A DNA stretch of 64,000 nucleotides from Candidatus Sulfopaludibacter sp. SbA3 (GTDB taxonomy: Bacteria > Acidobacteriota > Terriglobia > Bryobacterales > Bryobacteraceae). Numbering within the stretch: the first letter of the stretch is position 1; the number at the start of each line of letters is the position of its first letter. A program made the translations under genes and the position numbers. Shown piece by piece: positions 17,572 to 27,584 of this stretch. The DNA lies in NCBI GenBank assembly GCA_945890485.1, contig CAMDCN010000001.1:124001-188000 (forward strand), given 5' to 3'. Under the pieces are notes generated by a model, which saw only the letters and a list, made by a program, of their open reading frames with translations, had not been told where the DNA came from and ran no database searches.

Positions 17572-18735
17572 ATGGGATTGCTGGCGTTCTATTTCGCCTC
17601 CGTCTTGCTCTCCGTGAGGGAAGATCAAACTCCGCTGAAGACGGGTTGTGAGGAAAGCGACGAGATAGTGGCGAAGGTTTCTGCCGGCGCGCCGGTGACG
17701 GTTCGGTTCGCCGTGAACGGATGCTATGCCGTCCAGGTGGGTGAGCAGCGGGGATATCTGGCTGGCGCGGCGTTGGCCGGGATCGAGGCGTGGGAAGCGG
17801 AGCGCCGGGGGGCTCGGGCGCTCGATACTCCGGTGGGTGCGGCGCCGGTAGCGCGGCCGGTGGGGGCCGATCCCTTGACGGTGGCCTCCCAGTTGATTGC
17901 ACAAGGCCGGCCGGGCGAGGCACTGCAACTGCTCGAATCGGCCCTACTCAACGCTCCGCGCGACCCGATTCTGCTGGCGGTGGCGGGAATGGCGGCGTAT
18001 CGCGCGGGTTCGACGCCTCGGGCCATTGGCTATTTGAAAGACGCGCAGGCGATCAGCCCACAGCCGGCGGTGGCGGCATTGCTGGCGAAGGCCGAACAGG
18101 AAGCGGCTGCCGATCAAGGCGTGCAAACGCTTGAATCCACCCGCTTTTCGCTCCGCTACGATCCAAAGGTGATGACGGCGGACGTGGCGCGGCAGTTATC
18201 CGGAGTCCTGGAGCAGGAGTACAGCCGGATCTCGTTCGAGCTGGGATGTCAGACCGCCGAGCGCCTTTCGGCAACGGCCCAGAGCCGGGAGGCTTACCTG
18301 AAGGCGACCGGAGCCGCGGAGTGGAGCGGCGGCCAGTTCGACGGGCGCATCCGCGTTGCCGTGCTGGAACCGGCGGAGATGCGGAAGACCTTTGCGCATG
18401 AACTGGTACACGCCTGCCTGGCGGCTACGGGGCGTTGGCCGGCCTGGCTGCACGAAGGATTGGCGCAGCGATTGAGCGGGGAGACGCTCACGCCGGAGAT
18501 GCGCGAGGTTGTGCGCGCGGCCGCCAAAGGCGGGCAGTTGCCGCCGCTCAAAATGATGAGCCAGACGTGGGCGCGGCTGACGCCGGACCACGCCCGGCTG
18601 GCCTACGGGATGGCGCTCTATGCGGCGGAGTTGTTCTTTGCCTATCATCAGGATTTCGGGATCCGGACGCTGGTCCGGAATCCCGAATATCTGGACCGCA
18701 TCGCCGAAGATATTGATCGGCGGATGCGGCTATAG
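17572..18735 (+). CDS. Peptidase MA-like zinc metallohydrolase with TPR region
   Basis: Product of 387 residues. A hydrophobic N-terminus (MGLLAFYFASVLLS) suggests export. An SH3-like beta segment lies near 25-75, followed by about two TPR-like helical hairpins (100-180). A gluzincin domain carries HELVHACLA near 281-289 and the downstream Glu in WLHEGLAQRLSG near 300. This HExxH plus E arrangement matches the MA-like family. The partner or substrate is unknown. Its stop abuts that of convergent rsgA. Confidence 0.85.
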   Translation: MGLLAFYFASVLLSVREDQTPLKTGCEESDEIVAKVSAGAPVTVRFAVNGCYAVQVGEQRGYLAGAALAGIEAWEAERRGARALDTPVGAAPVARPVGADPLTVASQLIAQGRPGEALQLLESALLNAPRDPILLAVAGMAAYRAGSTPRAIGYLKDAQAISPQPAVAALLAKAEQEAAADQGVQTLESTRFSLRYDPKVMTADVARQLSGVLEQEYSRISFELGCQTAERLSATAQSREAYLKATGAAEWSGGQFDGRIRVAVLEPAEMRKTFAHELVHACLAATGRWPAWLHEGLAQRLSGETLTPEMREVVRAAAKGGQLPPLKMMSQTWARLTPDHARLAYGMALYAAELFFAYHQDFGIRTLVRNPEYLDRIAEDIDRRMRL

Positions 18736-19644
18736 TCAGCCGGGCTTTCGCATCGCCTTGTGAATCTTCTTCCATCGCTCCTTTTCGGCGCGGGCAGCAA
18801 CGGGGTCTTCCTTCCGCTCGATGTAGGCTTGTTCCCGGCGAAGCTTGCGGTAGCTGGTCAGCCGGGCCGGGTCGACGAGGTCGCGGACAGCACAGCCGGG
18901 TTCGTTTTCATGAAGGCAGTCCCGATAGCGGCAACGGTCCGCGGAGATTTCGGCAAACGCCTCCGCCACGGCGCGGGCGGTGGCGTCGAGGGCGAGTTCG
19001 CGGAGGCCCGGCATATCCAGCAGCCACCAACCCGCCGGCAGCAGGATCAACTGCCGGGAGGTAGTGACGTGCCGTCCCGGCGCCGTACCGATCGCCTGCC
19101 GCTCCGCACCGAGAAGCCGGTTGACGATGGTCGACTTGCCGACGCCGGAGGAGCCAAACAGAGCCGCCGTTTCCCCCGGCTTTACGTGGCCGTCGAGGCC
19201 AGCCAGGTCGCCCGTCAGCGCGCTCACCACAGCCACCGGGACATCGAGGTCCAGGTGCGGCAACTCTGGCCGGAGATCCGCTTTGTTCAGTACTACGACC
19301 GGCCGCGCGCCGGATTGGCGAGCCTGGACCAGATAGCGGTCCAGACGGTTGGGGTTGAAGTCCGCATCGAGGCCGCAGACGAGAAAGGCGACGTCGATGT
19401 TGGCGGCGAGAATTTGGCGGCCGCCGCCGGGGCTTGTCCGCGTGAAGCAACTGGTGCGCGGTTCAATAGCGGTGATCAGCGGCGGGTCGGTGGGCGTGAG
19501 GCTCACCCAGTCGCCAACGGCGGGCAACTCCTCAAGAAAGCGAAGCCGACCGGTCAATTGAGCAATTTGCTCGCCGTGTGGGGTCGCCACAGAATACAGT
19601 TCATGGGCCTGCGATATCACGCGGGCGCGCTCCAAAGAACACAT
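18736..19644 (-). CDS. rsgA: Small ribosomal subunit biogenesis GTPase RsgA
   Basis: Circularly permuted GTPase of 302 residues that assists late 30S maturation. An N-terminal OB-fold (about 1-70) precedes GTPase motifs in permuted order: NKAD at 120-123, P-loop GSSGVGKST at 164-172 and DMPG at 210-213. A C-terminal zinc finger follows (CRYRDCLHENEPGC near 245). All diagnostic residues are present and the length is typical. Confidence 0.95.
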   Translation of the reverse strand: MCSLERARVISQAHELYSVATPHGEQIAQLTGRLRFLEELPAVGDWVSLTPTDPPLITAIEPRTSCFTRTSPGGGRQILAANIDVAFLVCGLDADFNPNRLDRYLVQARQSGARPVVVLNKADLRPELPHLDLDVPVAVVSALTGDLAGLDGHVKPGETAALFGSSGVGKSTIVNRLLGAERQAIGTAPGRHVTTSRQLILLPAGWWLLDMPGLRELALDATARAVAEAFAEISADRCRYRDCLHENEPGCAVRDLVDPARLTSYRKLRREQAYIERKEDPVAARAEKERWKKIHKAMRKPG

Positions 19645-19709
19645 GGGGGTTCGTTCCTTCTATTGGGTTCGAAGGCTGCGGGACGAAAGGCCGCAATTAA
19701 CGAAGAACA

Positions 19710-21833
19710 ATGGGAGCGACGGTTACCAAACCGTTAGTATACGATAAACTCGAAATGATGCTTACTCGCGCCGCGGCGGCGGACAGTGGCCTTAGCCTGA
19801 CACGACCGGAATTGATGCACGCGCTGCGCCTGATGCAGACATCGCGCCGCATTGATGACCGTGAAGTCTTGATGAAGCGGCAGAACCGGATCTATTTTCA
19901 AATCTCCGGCGCCGGCCACGAAGCCATTCAAACGGCGGCCGGCATGGCGATGCGGCCTGGCCACGACTGGTTCTATCCCTACTATCGCGACCGCGCCCTG
20001 GCGCTGACGCTAGGCATCTCTCCGCACATGATGATGTTGCAGGCCGTGGGTTCGGCTGAGGACACGCAGAGCGGTGGCCGCCAGATGCCCTCGCACTGGT
20101 CGTCGACGGAGCTGCACATCGTCTCCGGCTCATCCTGCACCGGTTCGCAGTTCGTGCAGGCGATCGGCTGCGCGCAGGCGGGCCGTTTGCTCAATCCGGA
20201 TTCCGATGAGGTGACCCTGGTCACGTCCGGCGAGGGCGCCACCAGCGAAGGTGAGTTCTGGGAAGCGTTGAACGGGGCCTGCCTCGGCAAGCTGCCGGTG
20301 ATCTTCCTGATTCAGGACAACCACTACGCCATTTCCGTGCCGGTGGAAGTGCAAACACCCGGCGGGAACCTCTCCCGCCTGCTGACTGGCTTTGCGGAGC
20401 ATCTTCGGATTGTCGAAATCGACGGCACCGACTTCCATCAGAGCTATGCCGCCATGACGGACGCCGTGGCGCATTGCCGCGCGGGCCATGGTCCGGTGCT
20501 AGTGCACGCCCATTGCATCCGTCCGTACTCTCACTCCCTGTCCGACGACGAGCGCCTGTATAAGACAGACGCCGAGCGGGCCGCTGAGGCCGAGCGGGAC
20601 CCCTTGGTGCGGCTGCCGCGGTTCCTGATCGACGAAGGCCTGCTGACGGAGAGCGAACTCTCCGAATTGATCCAGGACATCGATCGCGAGGTGCAGGAGG
20701 CGGCCGATTACGCTCTGCAGGCTCCGGCTCCGGCAAAGAACACCGCGCTGCGCTATCTCTATTCGCCCACGGTTGACCCCACCTCGGATGCGTTCGCCCG
20801 CGAGCCTGAGTTCTCCGGTGAGCCGCGCACGATGGTCGATGCGATCAACCTGACGCTGCTCGAAGAGTTAACGGCCAACCCCAAGGTGGTCGTGTTCGGT
20901 GAGGACGTCGCCGACTGTTCCCGCGAGGACGCCCTGCCGGAAGTGAAGGGCAAGGGCGGCGTGTTCAAAACGACTCAAGGGCTACAGCGGCGTTTCGGCT
21001 CCGAGCGCGTCTTCAATACGCCGATCGCCGAAGCCGGTATTGTGGGCCGTGCCATTGGTCTGGCTACCCGGGGTATGAAGCCGGTGGCCGAAATTCAGTT
21101 CTTCGACTACATCTGGCCCGCCATGATGCAGATCCGCGATGAGATGGCCGTGCTGCGGTGGCGGTCGAACAACGGCTTCGCGTGTCCGGCGGTGATCCGG
21201 GTGCCGATCGGTGGTTACCTGACCGGCGGGTCGATCTACCACAGCCAGAGCGGCGAGGTGCTGTTTACTCATATACCCGGGTTGCGGGTGATCTTCCCGT
21301 CGAATGCGCTCGACGCGGTGGGGCTGCTGCGAACGGCAATTCGCTGCGATGATCCGGTGCTGTTTCTCGAGCACAAAAAGCTGTATCGGGAGCCGTATAA
21401 CCGGTCGCTACATCCGGGGCCGGATTACACGATTCCGTTTGGCAAAGCGAAGGTGGTCCGCGAGGGTGACCGCCTGACGGTGATCACTTATGGCGCCGTC
21501 GTAGAGAAGGCTTTGCGCGCGGTGAATGAGATCGGCGAGTCGATTGAGGTGATCGATCTTCGGTCGCTCGCGCCCTACGATTGGGATGCGATCGCCGCCT
21601 CCGTCAAGAAGACGAGCCGCGTGTTGATTGCCCACGAAGATACCCTAAGTTGGGGATACGGCGCGGAGATCGCCGCGCGGGTGGCCGAGGAGTTATTCGG
21701 TCATCTCGATGCGCCCGTGAAGCGCGTGGGGGCTCTCGATACGTGGGTCGGCTACAGTCCGGATCTGGAAGATGCTATTTTGCCGCAGGTCGACGACTTA
21801 GTGAAGGCTATGCGGCAGTTGCTTTCCTACTAG
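19710..21833 (+). CDS. Fused E1 alpha/beta 2-oxoacid dehydrogenase
   Basis: Thiamine-diphosphate E1 of 707 residues in which alpha and beta subunits are fused. The alpha half (about 20-330) has [19 protein letters not shown] and the ThDP motif [17 protein letters not shown]...DNHYAIS. The beta half (about 360-700) begins [13 protein letters not shown] and carries [19 protein letters not shown] and the transketolase C-domain. The two are joined by a linker near 340-360. Fused E1 proteins of this type act in branched-chain 2-oxoacid or acetoin/pyruvate oxidation. No E2 or E3 gene is adjacent, so the substrate is uncertain. Confidence 0.9.
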   Translation: MGATVTKPLVYDKLEMMLTRAAAADSGLSLTRPELMHALRLMQTSRRIDDREVLMKRQNRIYFQISGAGHEAIQTAAGMAMRPGHDWFYPYYRDRALALTLGISPHMMMLQAVGSAEDTQSGGRQMPSHWSSTELHIVSGSSCTGSQFVQAIGCAQAGRLLNPDSDEVTLVTSGEGATSEGEFWEALNGACLGKLPVIFLIQDNHYAISVPVEVQTPGGNLSRLLTGFAEHLRIVEIDGTDFHQSYAAMTDAVAHCRAGHGPVLVHAHCIRPYSHSLSDDERLYKTDAERAAEAERDPLVRLPRFLIDEGLLTESELSELIQDIDREVQEAADYALQAPAPAKNTALRYLYSPTVDPTSDAFAREPEFSGEPRTMVDAINLTLLEELTANPKVVVFGEDVADCSREDALPEVKGKGGVFKTTQGLQRRFGSERVFNTPIAEAGIVGRAIGLATRGMKPVAEIQFFDYIWPAMMQIRDEMAVLRWRSNNGFACPAVIRVPIGGYLTGGSIYHSQSGEVLFTHIPGLRVIFPSNALDAVGLLRTAIRCDDPVLFLEHKKLYREPYNRSLHPGPDYTIPFGKAKVVREGDRLTVITYGAVVEKALRAVNEIGESIEVIDLRSLAPYDWDAIAASVKKTSRVLIAHEDTLSWGYGAEIAARVAEELFGHLDAPVKRVGALDTWVGYSPDLEDAILPQVDDLVKAMRQLLSY

Positions 21834-21891
21834 CTGGGTAAACTTATCCCGGCGCCGAAACTTTGCCCGGCGAGTGGTGTATTTTGTTTAC

Positions 21892-23742
21892 ATGCGCCCC
21901 GGATTAAGATTGCTCTACTTGTGCCTCGGGTTGAGTGCGTTGCTGCCCGCCCAGTTGCTGACCAGGCAGGAGGCGAACAAAGTGTCTTCGGGCTATGTGT
22001 TTGTGTCGCCGATGGCGTCCAACCACTCTTATCTGTTAACGAACACCGGTGAGATCGCCAAGAAGTGGACCGGCAATGCGGCCGGGGCGATTGCCGTGAA
22101 GGTGCTCCCGAACGGGAACATCATGCGGATGGAAGCGACGGTGAACAACAACTTCCCGGGAGCGGTCGGCATGGGTGGAGCCGGACTGATTGAGGAGCTC
22201 GATTGGACAGGGCGCATCGTTTGGACCTACACGCTCTCGAATGACCGTTATCTACACCATCACGATTTTGTCGTGCTGCCAAATGGGAACCTGCTGCTCG
22301 TTGCCTGGGAGAGGCGTTCCCCCGCGGAGGCGCGGGCCGCCGGACGTGATCCGAATAAGATCTCGCCGGAAGGGGTCTGGTCCGAGGCGGTTCTGGAGGT
22401 TAAGCCCACGCGGCCATCCGGTGGTGGTGAGGTCGTGTGGGAATGGCATGCCTGGGATCACTTGGTGCAGGACATTGACTCGACCAAAGCCAACTTCGGA
22501 GTGGTCGCTGGTAACGCCGGCAAACTCGATATCAATTTCATCGGACCGGGGCAGAATCCGGCCCAAACGGCCAATTGGCTGCATGTCAATTCGATCGACT
22601 ATCACGTGGAGCGGGACGAGATCGTGCTGGGATCCCGGCTGCTGAGCGAGATATGGATCATTCCGCACGGCGCCGGGAAGAACGGCGACATTCTCTATCG
22701 TTGGGGCAATCCGCAGGTCTACCGGATGGGGACCGCCGCCGATCAGAAGCTATTCTTTCAGCACCACGCGCAATGGATTCCCGTGGGCTACCCTGGCGCG
22801 GGCCATATTCTCATCTTGAACAATGGAGTGGGCCGGGGCTACACCTCGGCTGATGAAATTGAACTTCCTGGGGGTTACGCGAGAACACCGGGCAGGCCGT
22901 TTGGTCCGGCGGCACCGGCCTGGACGGTGGGAGAGAAATTCGGAAGTACGTTTTTCACCCTGGTCGCGGGCAGCGTGCAACGGATGCCCAATGGCAACAC
23001 CGTTCTAGGGCTTTCGAATGCCGCCCGCGCGGTGGAAGTGACTCCGGAAGGCGAGATCGTTTGGGATATGAATCTGTCGATTGGCGAGACGGGCGGATTC
23101 TCCTATAGGGTCACGCGGCTCGAAGCGGCGACGCCTGGTCTGGCGGGCACACCGTTGTATCGTGCCGAACCCAAGGTGCTCCATGCGGCCAGGCGGAAGC
23201 GAACGGCCCTGGCGCCGGGCATGTTGGTTGATGTCGAGACGGCCGACGGCGCATGGACGATCACGGATTCTACGGGAACACGGTTTCCCCTGGCCGGAAC
23301 AGGGCGGCTTGTGCTGCCCTCGGCGTTAGCGGTGGGTCCCGCCCGTCTGACGGGCGCGACGACGGCGATAGACGTGCGCGTCGACGAGGTGTCGCCGGGG
23401 CTCTTCAGCTTGGCGGGCAATGGGGTCGGAACGGGTTTGATTTTGGCCATTGAGCAGTCCGCGGGTGCAATCCAGGTGCAGCCGGCGTGGTCGCCGCTGA
23501 CCAATTCGGCCGAGCTCTTGCTCGTCTACGGAACTGGGATGCGAGGGAAGGATCTGGCCGTTTCGATTGGCGGAGTCCCCGTGCCAGTGTGGAGCGTAGG
23601 GGTTGCCGATGGTCTGCCTGGCGTGGATGTGATTACGGTAGGCCCATTGCCTGAATCGCTCGGGGGCCCAACGGCGAAGGATGTCGCCGTGACTGTAGGC
23701 GGCGAACGCAGCAACACCGTGACGGTTAGAATTCCAGATTAA
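21892..23742 (+). CDS. Arylsulfotransferase-like propeller with Solibacter-type C-terminal domain
   Basis: About 616 residues. A GTG at 21874 opens the frame, but the ATG at 21892 starts the signal peptide (MRPGLRLLYLCLG) and is preferred. The propeller (about 25-440) matches arylsulfotransferase/ASST proteins, with HHHDFVVLPNGN near 125, HVNSIDYH near 230 and FFQHHAQWIP near 290. Catalysis in characterised ASST uses histidines in such positions. The C-terminal about 130 residues (VSPGLFSLAGNG to the end) resemble the TIGR03437 beta domain typical of Solibacter secreted proteins. It overlaps the convergent receptor gene by 17 bases. Confidence 0.85.
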   Translation: MRPGLRLLYLCLGLSALLPAQLLTRQEANKVSSGYVFVSPMASNHSYLLTNTGEIAKKWTGNAAGAIAVKVLPNGNIMRMEATVNNNFPGAVGMGGAGLIEELDWTGRIVWTYTLSNDRYLHHHDFVVLPNGNLLLVAWERRSPAEARAAGRDPNKISPEGVWSEAVLEVKPTRPSGGGEVVWEWHAWDHLVQDIDSTKANFGVVAGNAGKLDINFIGPGQNPAQTANWLHVNSIDYHVERDEIVLGSRLLSEIWIIPHGAGKNGDILYRWGNPQVYRMGTAADQKLFFQHHAQWIPVGYPGAGHILILNNGVGRGYTSADEIELPGGYARTPGRPFGPAAPAWTVGEKFGSTFFTLVAGSVQRMPNGNTVLGLSNAARAVEVTPEGEIVWDMNLSIGETGGFSYRVTRLEAATPGLAGTPLYRAEPKVLHAARRKRTALAPGMLVDVETADGAWTITDSTGTRFPLAGTGRLVLPSALAVGPARLTGATTAIDVRVDEVSPGLFSLAGNGVGTGLILAIEQSAGAIQVQPAWSPLTNSAELLLVYGTGMRGKDLAVSIGGVPVPVWSVGVADGLPGVDVITVGPLPESLGGPTAKDVAVTVGGERSNTVTVRIPD

Positions 23743-26218
23743 GCGAGAAGCGAAACGTCCTTCCGTCGTTCAGCGTGTTGATGATTTTGCCGAACGCCGG
23801 ATTGGAGAGGTCGCCCACCGGCTCGGCAAACTGCGGCGTGTTCAGTGCGTTGATGGACTCCGCCCGGAAGGAGATGGCCCGCTCGTGCGGCAGGACGAAG
23901 CGGCGCTCGACGCTGGCGTTCAAATTGCGGTAGCCGGCACGCCGGAAGACGTTGTTCCCGAGATTACCGCGTGCATCAGTGGGGTTTGGATAGGCGAAGG
24001 AACCGCGGGGCAAGAGCGTTGCGGCGAGGTCGGGATGGCTGATGGTGCGGCCGAGGATCTCGGGGGTCAGGATGTTTGGCCGATCACCGGGGGCGCCATC
24101 AACATTGCCGAATCCGGGTGAGTCCGAGCCGGTAATAACCTTGAAAGGGATACCCGACTTGGCGACGAAAATGGTCGATATTCGCCAGGCGCGCAACAGC
24201 CGCCGCCGGAGAGGAACCTCATAACTGAGACGGGTGAGCAGCGCGTGAGTCTGGTCAAAGTCGCTGACGCCTTTCAGGTCGGCGGCGAGATCATTCGGGG
24301 TCTGCGACTGTCCCTGTACGGCATCGTCGCCGGCGGCGATATTGACGTAGGTCGAGCCTGTATCAATCAGTTTCGAGAACCAGTAGGAGGTTTCGAGGGT
24401 GAGGCCGTGTTTGGCGTTCAGCGTGTGCGTCAGTTTTCCAGCGTCATAGTAAGCGCGGGGGGCGTTCGTGATGTCGCGGAAATCGAAGTATCGCTTGTCC
24501 GGCCGCCGGTCGTTGATGGTGGCGGTGGTTTGCGGAACGCCTGGGGTGGGTACAGCCCGGTTCAGATATTGCATGTAGAGCAGCTTCAGCGTCCGGCTGC
24601 CGATATATGCCACTTCGAGTTTTCCGAGCGCCACGGGAAATGGCGCCTGCACTGACAGGCTGAATTGATGCGCGTAAGGGGTTTGTAGATTTTGTGGATA
24701 GGTAAATACGATCGCGCGGGCATCGGGGTCGAGGACGATCCCCTGCAGTAAGTTCAATAGCGGCGGCGCCTGATTCTCTACCTTTTGGAATTCCGGCGGA
24801 TTCCAACGCAGTTGTTGCAGCGTGGCAGGAACGATTTCGCCAAACTGGGTGGAGTAAGAGAGGCGGACCCGGCGCCACGCCAAACCAAAGTTGGGAGCCA
24901 AGTTATTACAGTCGCAGCGAAAAGGAATCGTAGTGAGATTGTTGACTTCGGAAATGCCAGTCTGCGGCTGGTAGCGGAGGCCAAAACTCAGTGCGAGCCG
25001 GCTTGATGGCCGCCACACGTCCTGAATGAAGAGGTTGGGTTCGTTTCGCCGGAAACCGCGATCCAAGCCGCCTATGGCGAATGTGTAACGGCTCACGGCT
25101 CCGAGGCGAAAGTTCGTGATGGCATCCCGGCCGAAATCGTTCCGAAAGTAGATATTGCCCCGATTGGAGGACGCCTCCCGCCCGTTGAACTGCAGGCGGG
25201 CGAACTCGCCGCCGGCGGAGAAGGTATGGCGGGAAAACTGGTGCTGTAGGCGAAGGGAGTATCGGAAGCGGTTCTGCACGCGGTCCAGGGGAATCGACGC
25301 TCCGGGGCCAAGCTTTTCGAAGGCGGTGCCGATCTGCACCTGAGGGCCGACCGCATTGGGCTCGGAAACCAGCAGCGTGCGATTCCGGCTAAAGGCAGCC
25401 GTTGCATCCACGGTGGTTTTGGCGCTCTTCACGTAGGTCCAGGTAAGGCGAGCGTCGTGGGATTTGGTGGTGGTGTTCGGATTCTGGCCGGCAGCGAGTT
25501 GGAAGGCCTCGACCTCCTGATTCATCCAAGTGTGGCGGGCTGAAAAACGGTGGTTCTTTAGGGATTGGTCGAGGCGAGCAGTAGTGGACGATGTGGCTAG
25601 CGACTGCGGCGCATTCGTATTCAGCGACCGGGCGGCGATGTCCGTGCGGTTCGGTTCCGCCGCAGGCCAGGCGCGGAAGAAGCGGTTGATCACCGCGCAG
25701 ACCGCGGGATCGGCCGAAAGGCAGGAACGCTCCGAGGGCAAAGGCACGAGGATGTTGCCATTCACGAAGCCCGAACGGTTGTCTTGCGCGGCATCGAGCG
25801 CGAGAGTTGCGTCCCTCCAAAGCGGCGCCGACATCCGGCCGGCGAGAATATTCTGCCTGGCCGGCAACACATCGCCGACTTGAAAAAAGCTGCGTGCCGC
25901 GACAACGGAGTTGGCGTGCGTCCACTGTAAGTTGCCATGGACCGCCTTCGCGCCGCGAGCCGGCGTCAGGTGCAATGTTCCGGACGGCGCGAGGCCGTAC
26001 TCCGCGCCGTAGTAGCGGGAGGCCGATGTGAATTCGGTAATCGCCGTTGCCGTAGTCCCGAGGCGGATGTTTGATTCTTTCTGGGTATTGTTGTCGAGCG
26101 CGGTGATGAAAATATTCTCGTTGCGCCGGGCTTCGCCCTTCTGGACGTCCACCCGGCCAAGAATATTCGGTTGTTGTGCGTAAAGCACCGATGCGCCGAA
26201 CAACAACAAGAAACGCAT
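23726..26218 (-). CDS. TonB-dependent receptor, Oar-like, short N-terminus
   Basis: Outer-membrane protein of 830 residues. After a signal peptide (MRFLLLFGASVLYAQ) the sequence enters a plug-like segment at once (RRNENIFITALDNNTQ...RYYGAEYG). It then continues as a long series of amphipathic beta-strands and ends in a Phe (FRFSLNLEF), as expected for an outer-membrane barrel. Oar-type receptors of acidobacteria usually exceed 1000 residues and start with a carboxypeptidase-regulatory-like beta domain, which is missing. Its ATG directly follows the stop of the upstream oxidoreductase gene, so the two are probably co-transcribed. The transported ligand is unknown. Confidence 0.87.
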   Translation of the reverse strand: MRFLLLFGASVLYAQQPNILGRVDVQKGEARRNENIFITALDNNTQKESNIRLGTTATAITEFTSASRYYGAEYGLAPSGTLHLTPARGAKAVHGNLQWTHANSVVAARSFFQVGDVLPARQNILAGRMSAPLWRDATLALDAAQDNRSGFVNGNILVPLPSERSCLSADPAVCAVINRFFRAWPAAEPNRTDIAARSLNTNAPQSLATSSTTARLDQSLKNHRFSARHTWMNQEVEAFQLAAGQNPNTTTKSHDARLTWTYVKSAKTTVDATAAFSRNRTLLVSEPNAVGPQVQIGTAFEKLGPGASIPLDRVQNRFRYSLRLQHQFSRHTFSAGGEFARLQFNGREASSNRGNIYFRNDFGRDAITNFRLGAVSRYTFAIGGLDRGFRRNEPNLFIQDVWRPSSRLALSFGLRYQPQTGISEVNNLTTIPFRCDCNNLAPNFGLAWRRVRLSYSTQFGEIVPATLQQLRWNPPEFQKVENQAPPLLNLLQGIVLDPDARAIVFTYPQNLQTPYAHQFSLSVQAPFPVALGKLEVAYIGSRTLKLLYMQYLNRAVPTPGVPQTTATINDRRPDKRYFDFRDITNAPRAYYDAGKLTHTLNAKHGLTLETSYWFSKLIDTGSTYVNIAAGDDAVQGQSQTPNDLAADLKGVSDFDQTHALLTRLSYEVPLRRRLLRAWRISTIFVAKSGIPFKVITGSDSPGFGNVDGAPGDRPNILTPEILGRTISHPDLAATLLPRGSFAYPNPTDARGNLGNNVFRRAGYRNLNASVERRFVLPHERAISFRAESINALNTPQFAEPVGDLSNPAFGKIINTLNDGRTFRFSLNLEF

Positions 26219-27520
26219 TTAACCGAGGCCCTTCACTTTCCAGCCGGGGCGATACCGCCGTTTCAGGTACTGATTCGCCGTTTTCTCGTTGCGGAACTTC
26301 AGCTTGGCCGAGTCCCATTCGAGCGTTGTCTTCGGGAAGCGCGTGGCCAGGCTGCCCAGCAGAACGGTTTCGCTCAGCGGGCCGGAATAGTTGAAAGCAG
26401 TAGAGGTTTTCGTCTTGCCTTGGATCGCTTCGACGAACTCATGGTAGTGGTCCTTCTTGGCGAGGTCCGGCATTTTGGAATCCGCGAAGGCGGCCTTCGG
26501 GTAGAGCGAAGGCATTTCGACGTGGGGCACGAGCAGCACGCCTTTGGTGCCGATGATGATGGAGCCTTGGCTGGGCATCTTGGCGCCTTCGATCAATGCC
26601 TGAACAGACTGGGGCGGCCGTTCATCGCCGTCGTACCAGGTGACGGCGACTGTCTTGTCGGCCGAGTATTGGGTGGCCGGGAAGACGTACTTTACGATGG
26701 CATTGGTCGCGTAGCTGTGCTGGTTCGGCGCCGGGCCTTCCGCTCGCACGGTCAACGGAGCGGTTAGACCGAGGGCGCCAAAGACGGGATCGTAGATGTG
26801 GCAACCCATGTCGCCGAACGTGCCGGTGCCGAACTCCAGGCGTTTACGCCAGTTGCCGGGGTGGCAGTAGTTTTTGATGAATGGCTCCGGCCGGGCCACG
26901 CCGATCCAGCCGTCCCAATCGAGAGTATCGGGCACGGGATCGGTCTGCGTTGGCCGCGGCGCTTCATCGCCCCACTTCTTGTTCGACCACGCGTGCACTT
27001 CCTTCACCTTGCCGATGGTGCCCTGATGGACTAACGCCACGGCGATCTGATACTCGGCGTTCGAGTGAATCTGAATGCCCATCTGCGTCACCAAGCTCTT
27101 CGCGGCGGCATACTTCGTCAGTTGCCGCGCCTCATGGACATGCGAGGTGAGCGGCTTCTGGCAGTAGGCATGCAGTCCGCGGCGCATCGACGCCATGGCC
27201 TGCGGCGCGTGCATATGATCCGGAGTACCGACGCAGACGGCATCGAGGTTCTTGTAGTTGGCGTCCAGCATTTTGCGCCAGTCCTGATGCAGCGTGGCTT
27301 TCGGATAGGTGGTCTGCACACGGGCGGTGCGGGTGGTGTCGACATCCGCCACGCAAATCAGATCAACATTCGGGTGGGTGGCGATGCCGTTGAGCGTCGA
27401 CCACGCCATGCCGCCGCCGCCAAATGAGGCTAAGCGCACCCGGTCGCTCGGCGGCGCGGAGAGCAGATTCTTCAGGAAAAACGGGGCCACAAGGGCCGTA
27501 CGGCGAGAGAAGGTGGACAT
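26219..27520 (-). CDS. Tat-exported Gfo/Idh/MocA family oxidoreductase
   Basis: About 433 residues from the ATG at 27520; the frame is open further upstream but lacks similarity there. A twin-arginine signal (FSRRTALVAPFF) precedes a Rossmann fold (LASFGGGGMAWSTLNG) and the family motif VGTPDHMHAPQAMASMRRGLHAYCQKPLTSHVHEAR, whose lysine is the conserved EKP-type Lys. The C-terminal domain includes GDMGCHIYDP. These enzymes oxidise or isomerise sugars and cyclitols, and exported versions are common in acidobacteria and planctomycetes. It leads a transcript with the TonB-dependent receptor, suggesting uptake and processing of one compound. Confidence 0.9.
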   Translation of the reverse strand: MSTFSRRTALVAPFFLKNLLSAPPSDRVRLASFGGGGMAWSTLNGIATHPNVDLICVADVDTTRTARVQTTYPKATLHQDWRKMLDANYKNLDAVCVGTPDHMHAPQAMASMRRGLHAYCQKPLTSHVHEARQLTKYAAAKSLVTQMGIQIHSNAEYQIAVALVHQGTIGKVKEVHAWSNKKWGDEAPRPTQTDPVPDTLDWDGWIGVARPEPFIKNYCHPGNWRKRLEFGTGTFGDMGCHIYDPVFGALGLTAPLTVRAEGPAPNQHSYATNAIVKYVFPATQYSADKTVAVTWYDGDERPPQSVQALIEGAKMPSQGSIIIGTKGVLLVPHVEMPSLYPKAAFADSKMPDLAKKDHYHEFVEAIQGKTKTSTAFNYSGPLSETVLLGSLATRFPKTTLEWDSAKLKFRNEKTANQYLKRRYRPGWKVKGLG

Positions 27521-27533
27521 TCCTTCACCTACT

Positions 27534-27549
27534 GTAACGTGACCGTTAC
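27534..27549. promoter_or_regulatory. Perfect GTAACG-N4-CGTTAC palindrome in a divergent promoter region
   Basis: The 64-base gap between the divergent oxidoreductase (27520, minus) and the Cys-rich gene (27585, plus) contains a perfect 6+6 inverted repeat with a TGAC spacer. Placement between divergent starts suits a dimeric repressor or activator binding site. No regulator gene is adjacent. Confidence 0.45.
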
Positions 27550-27584
27550 GCGTATGGGTAGCACTTGCGTTAGGCTGAAGAGAG

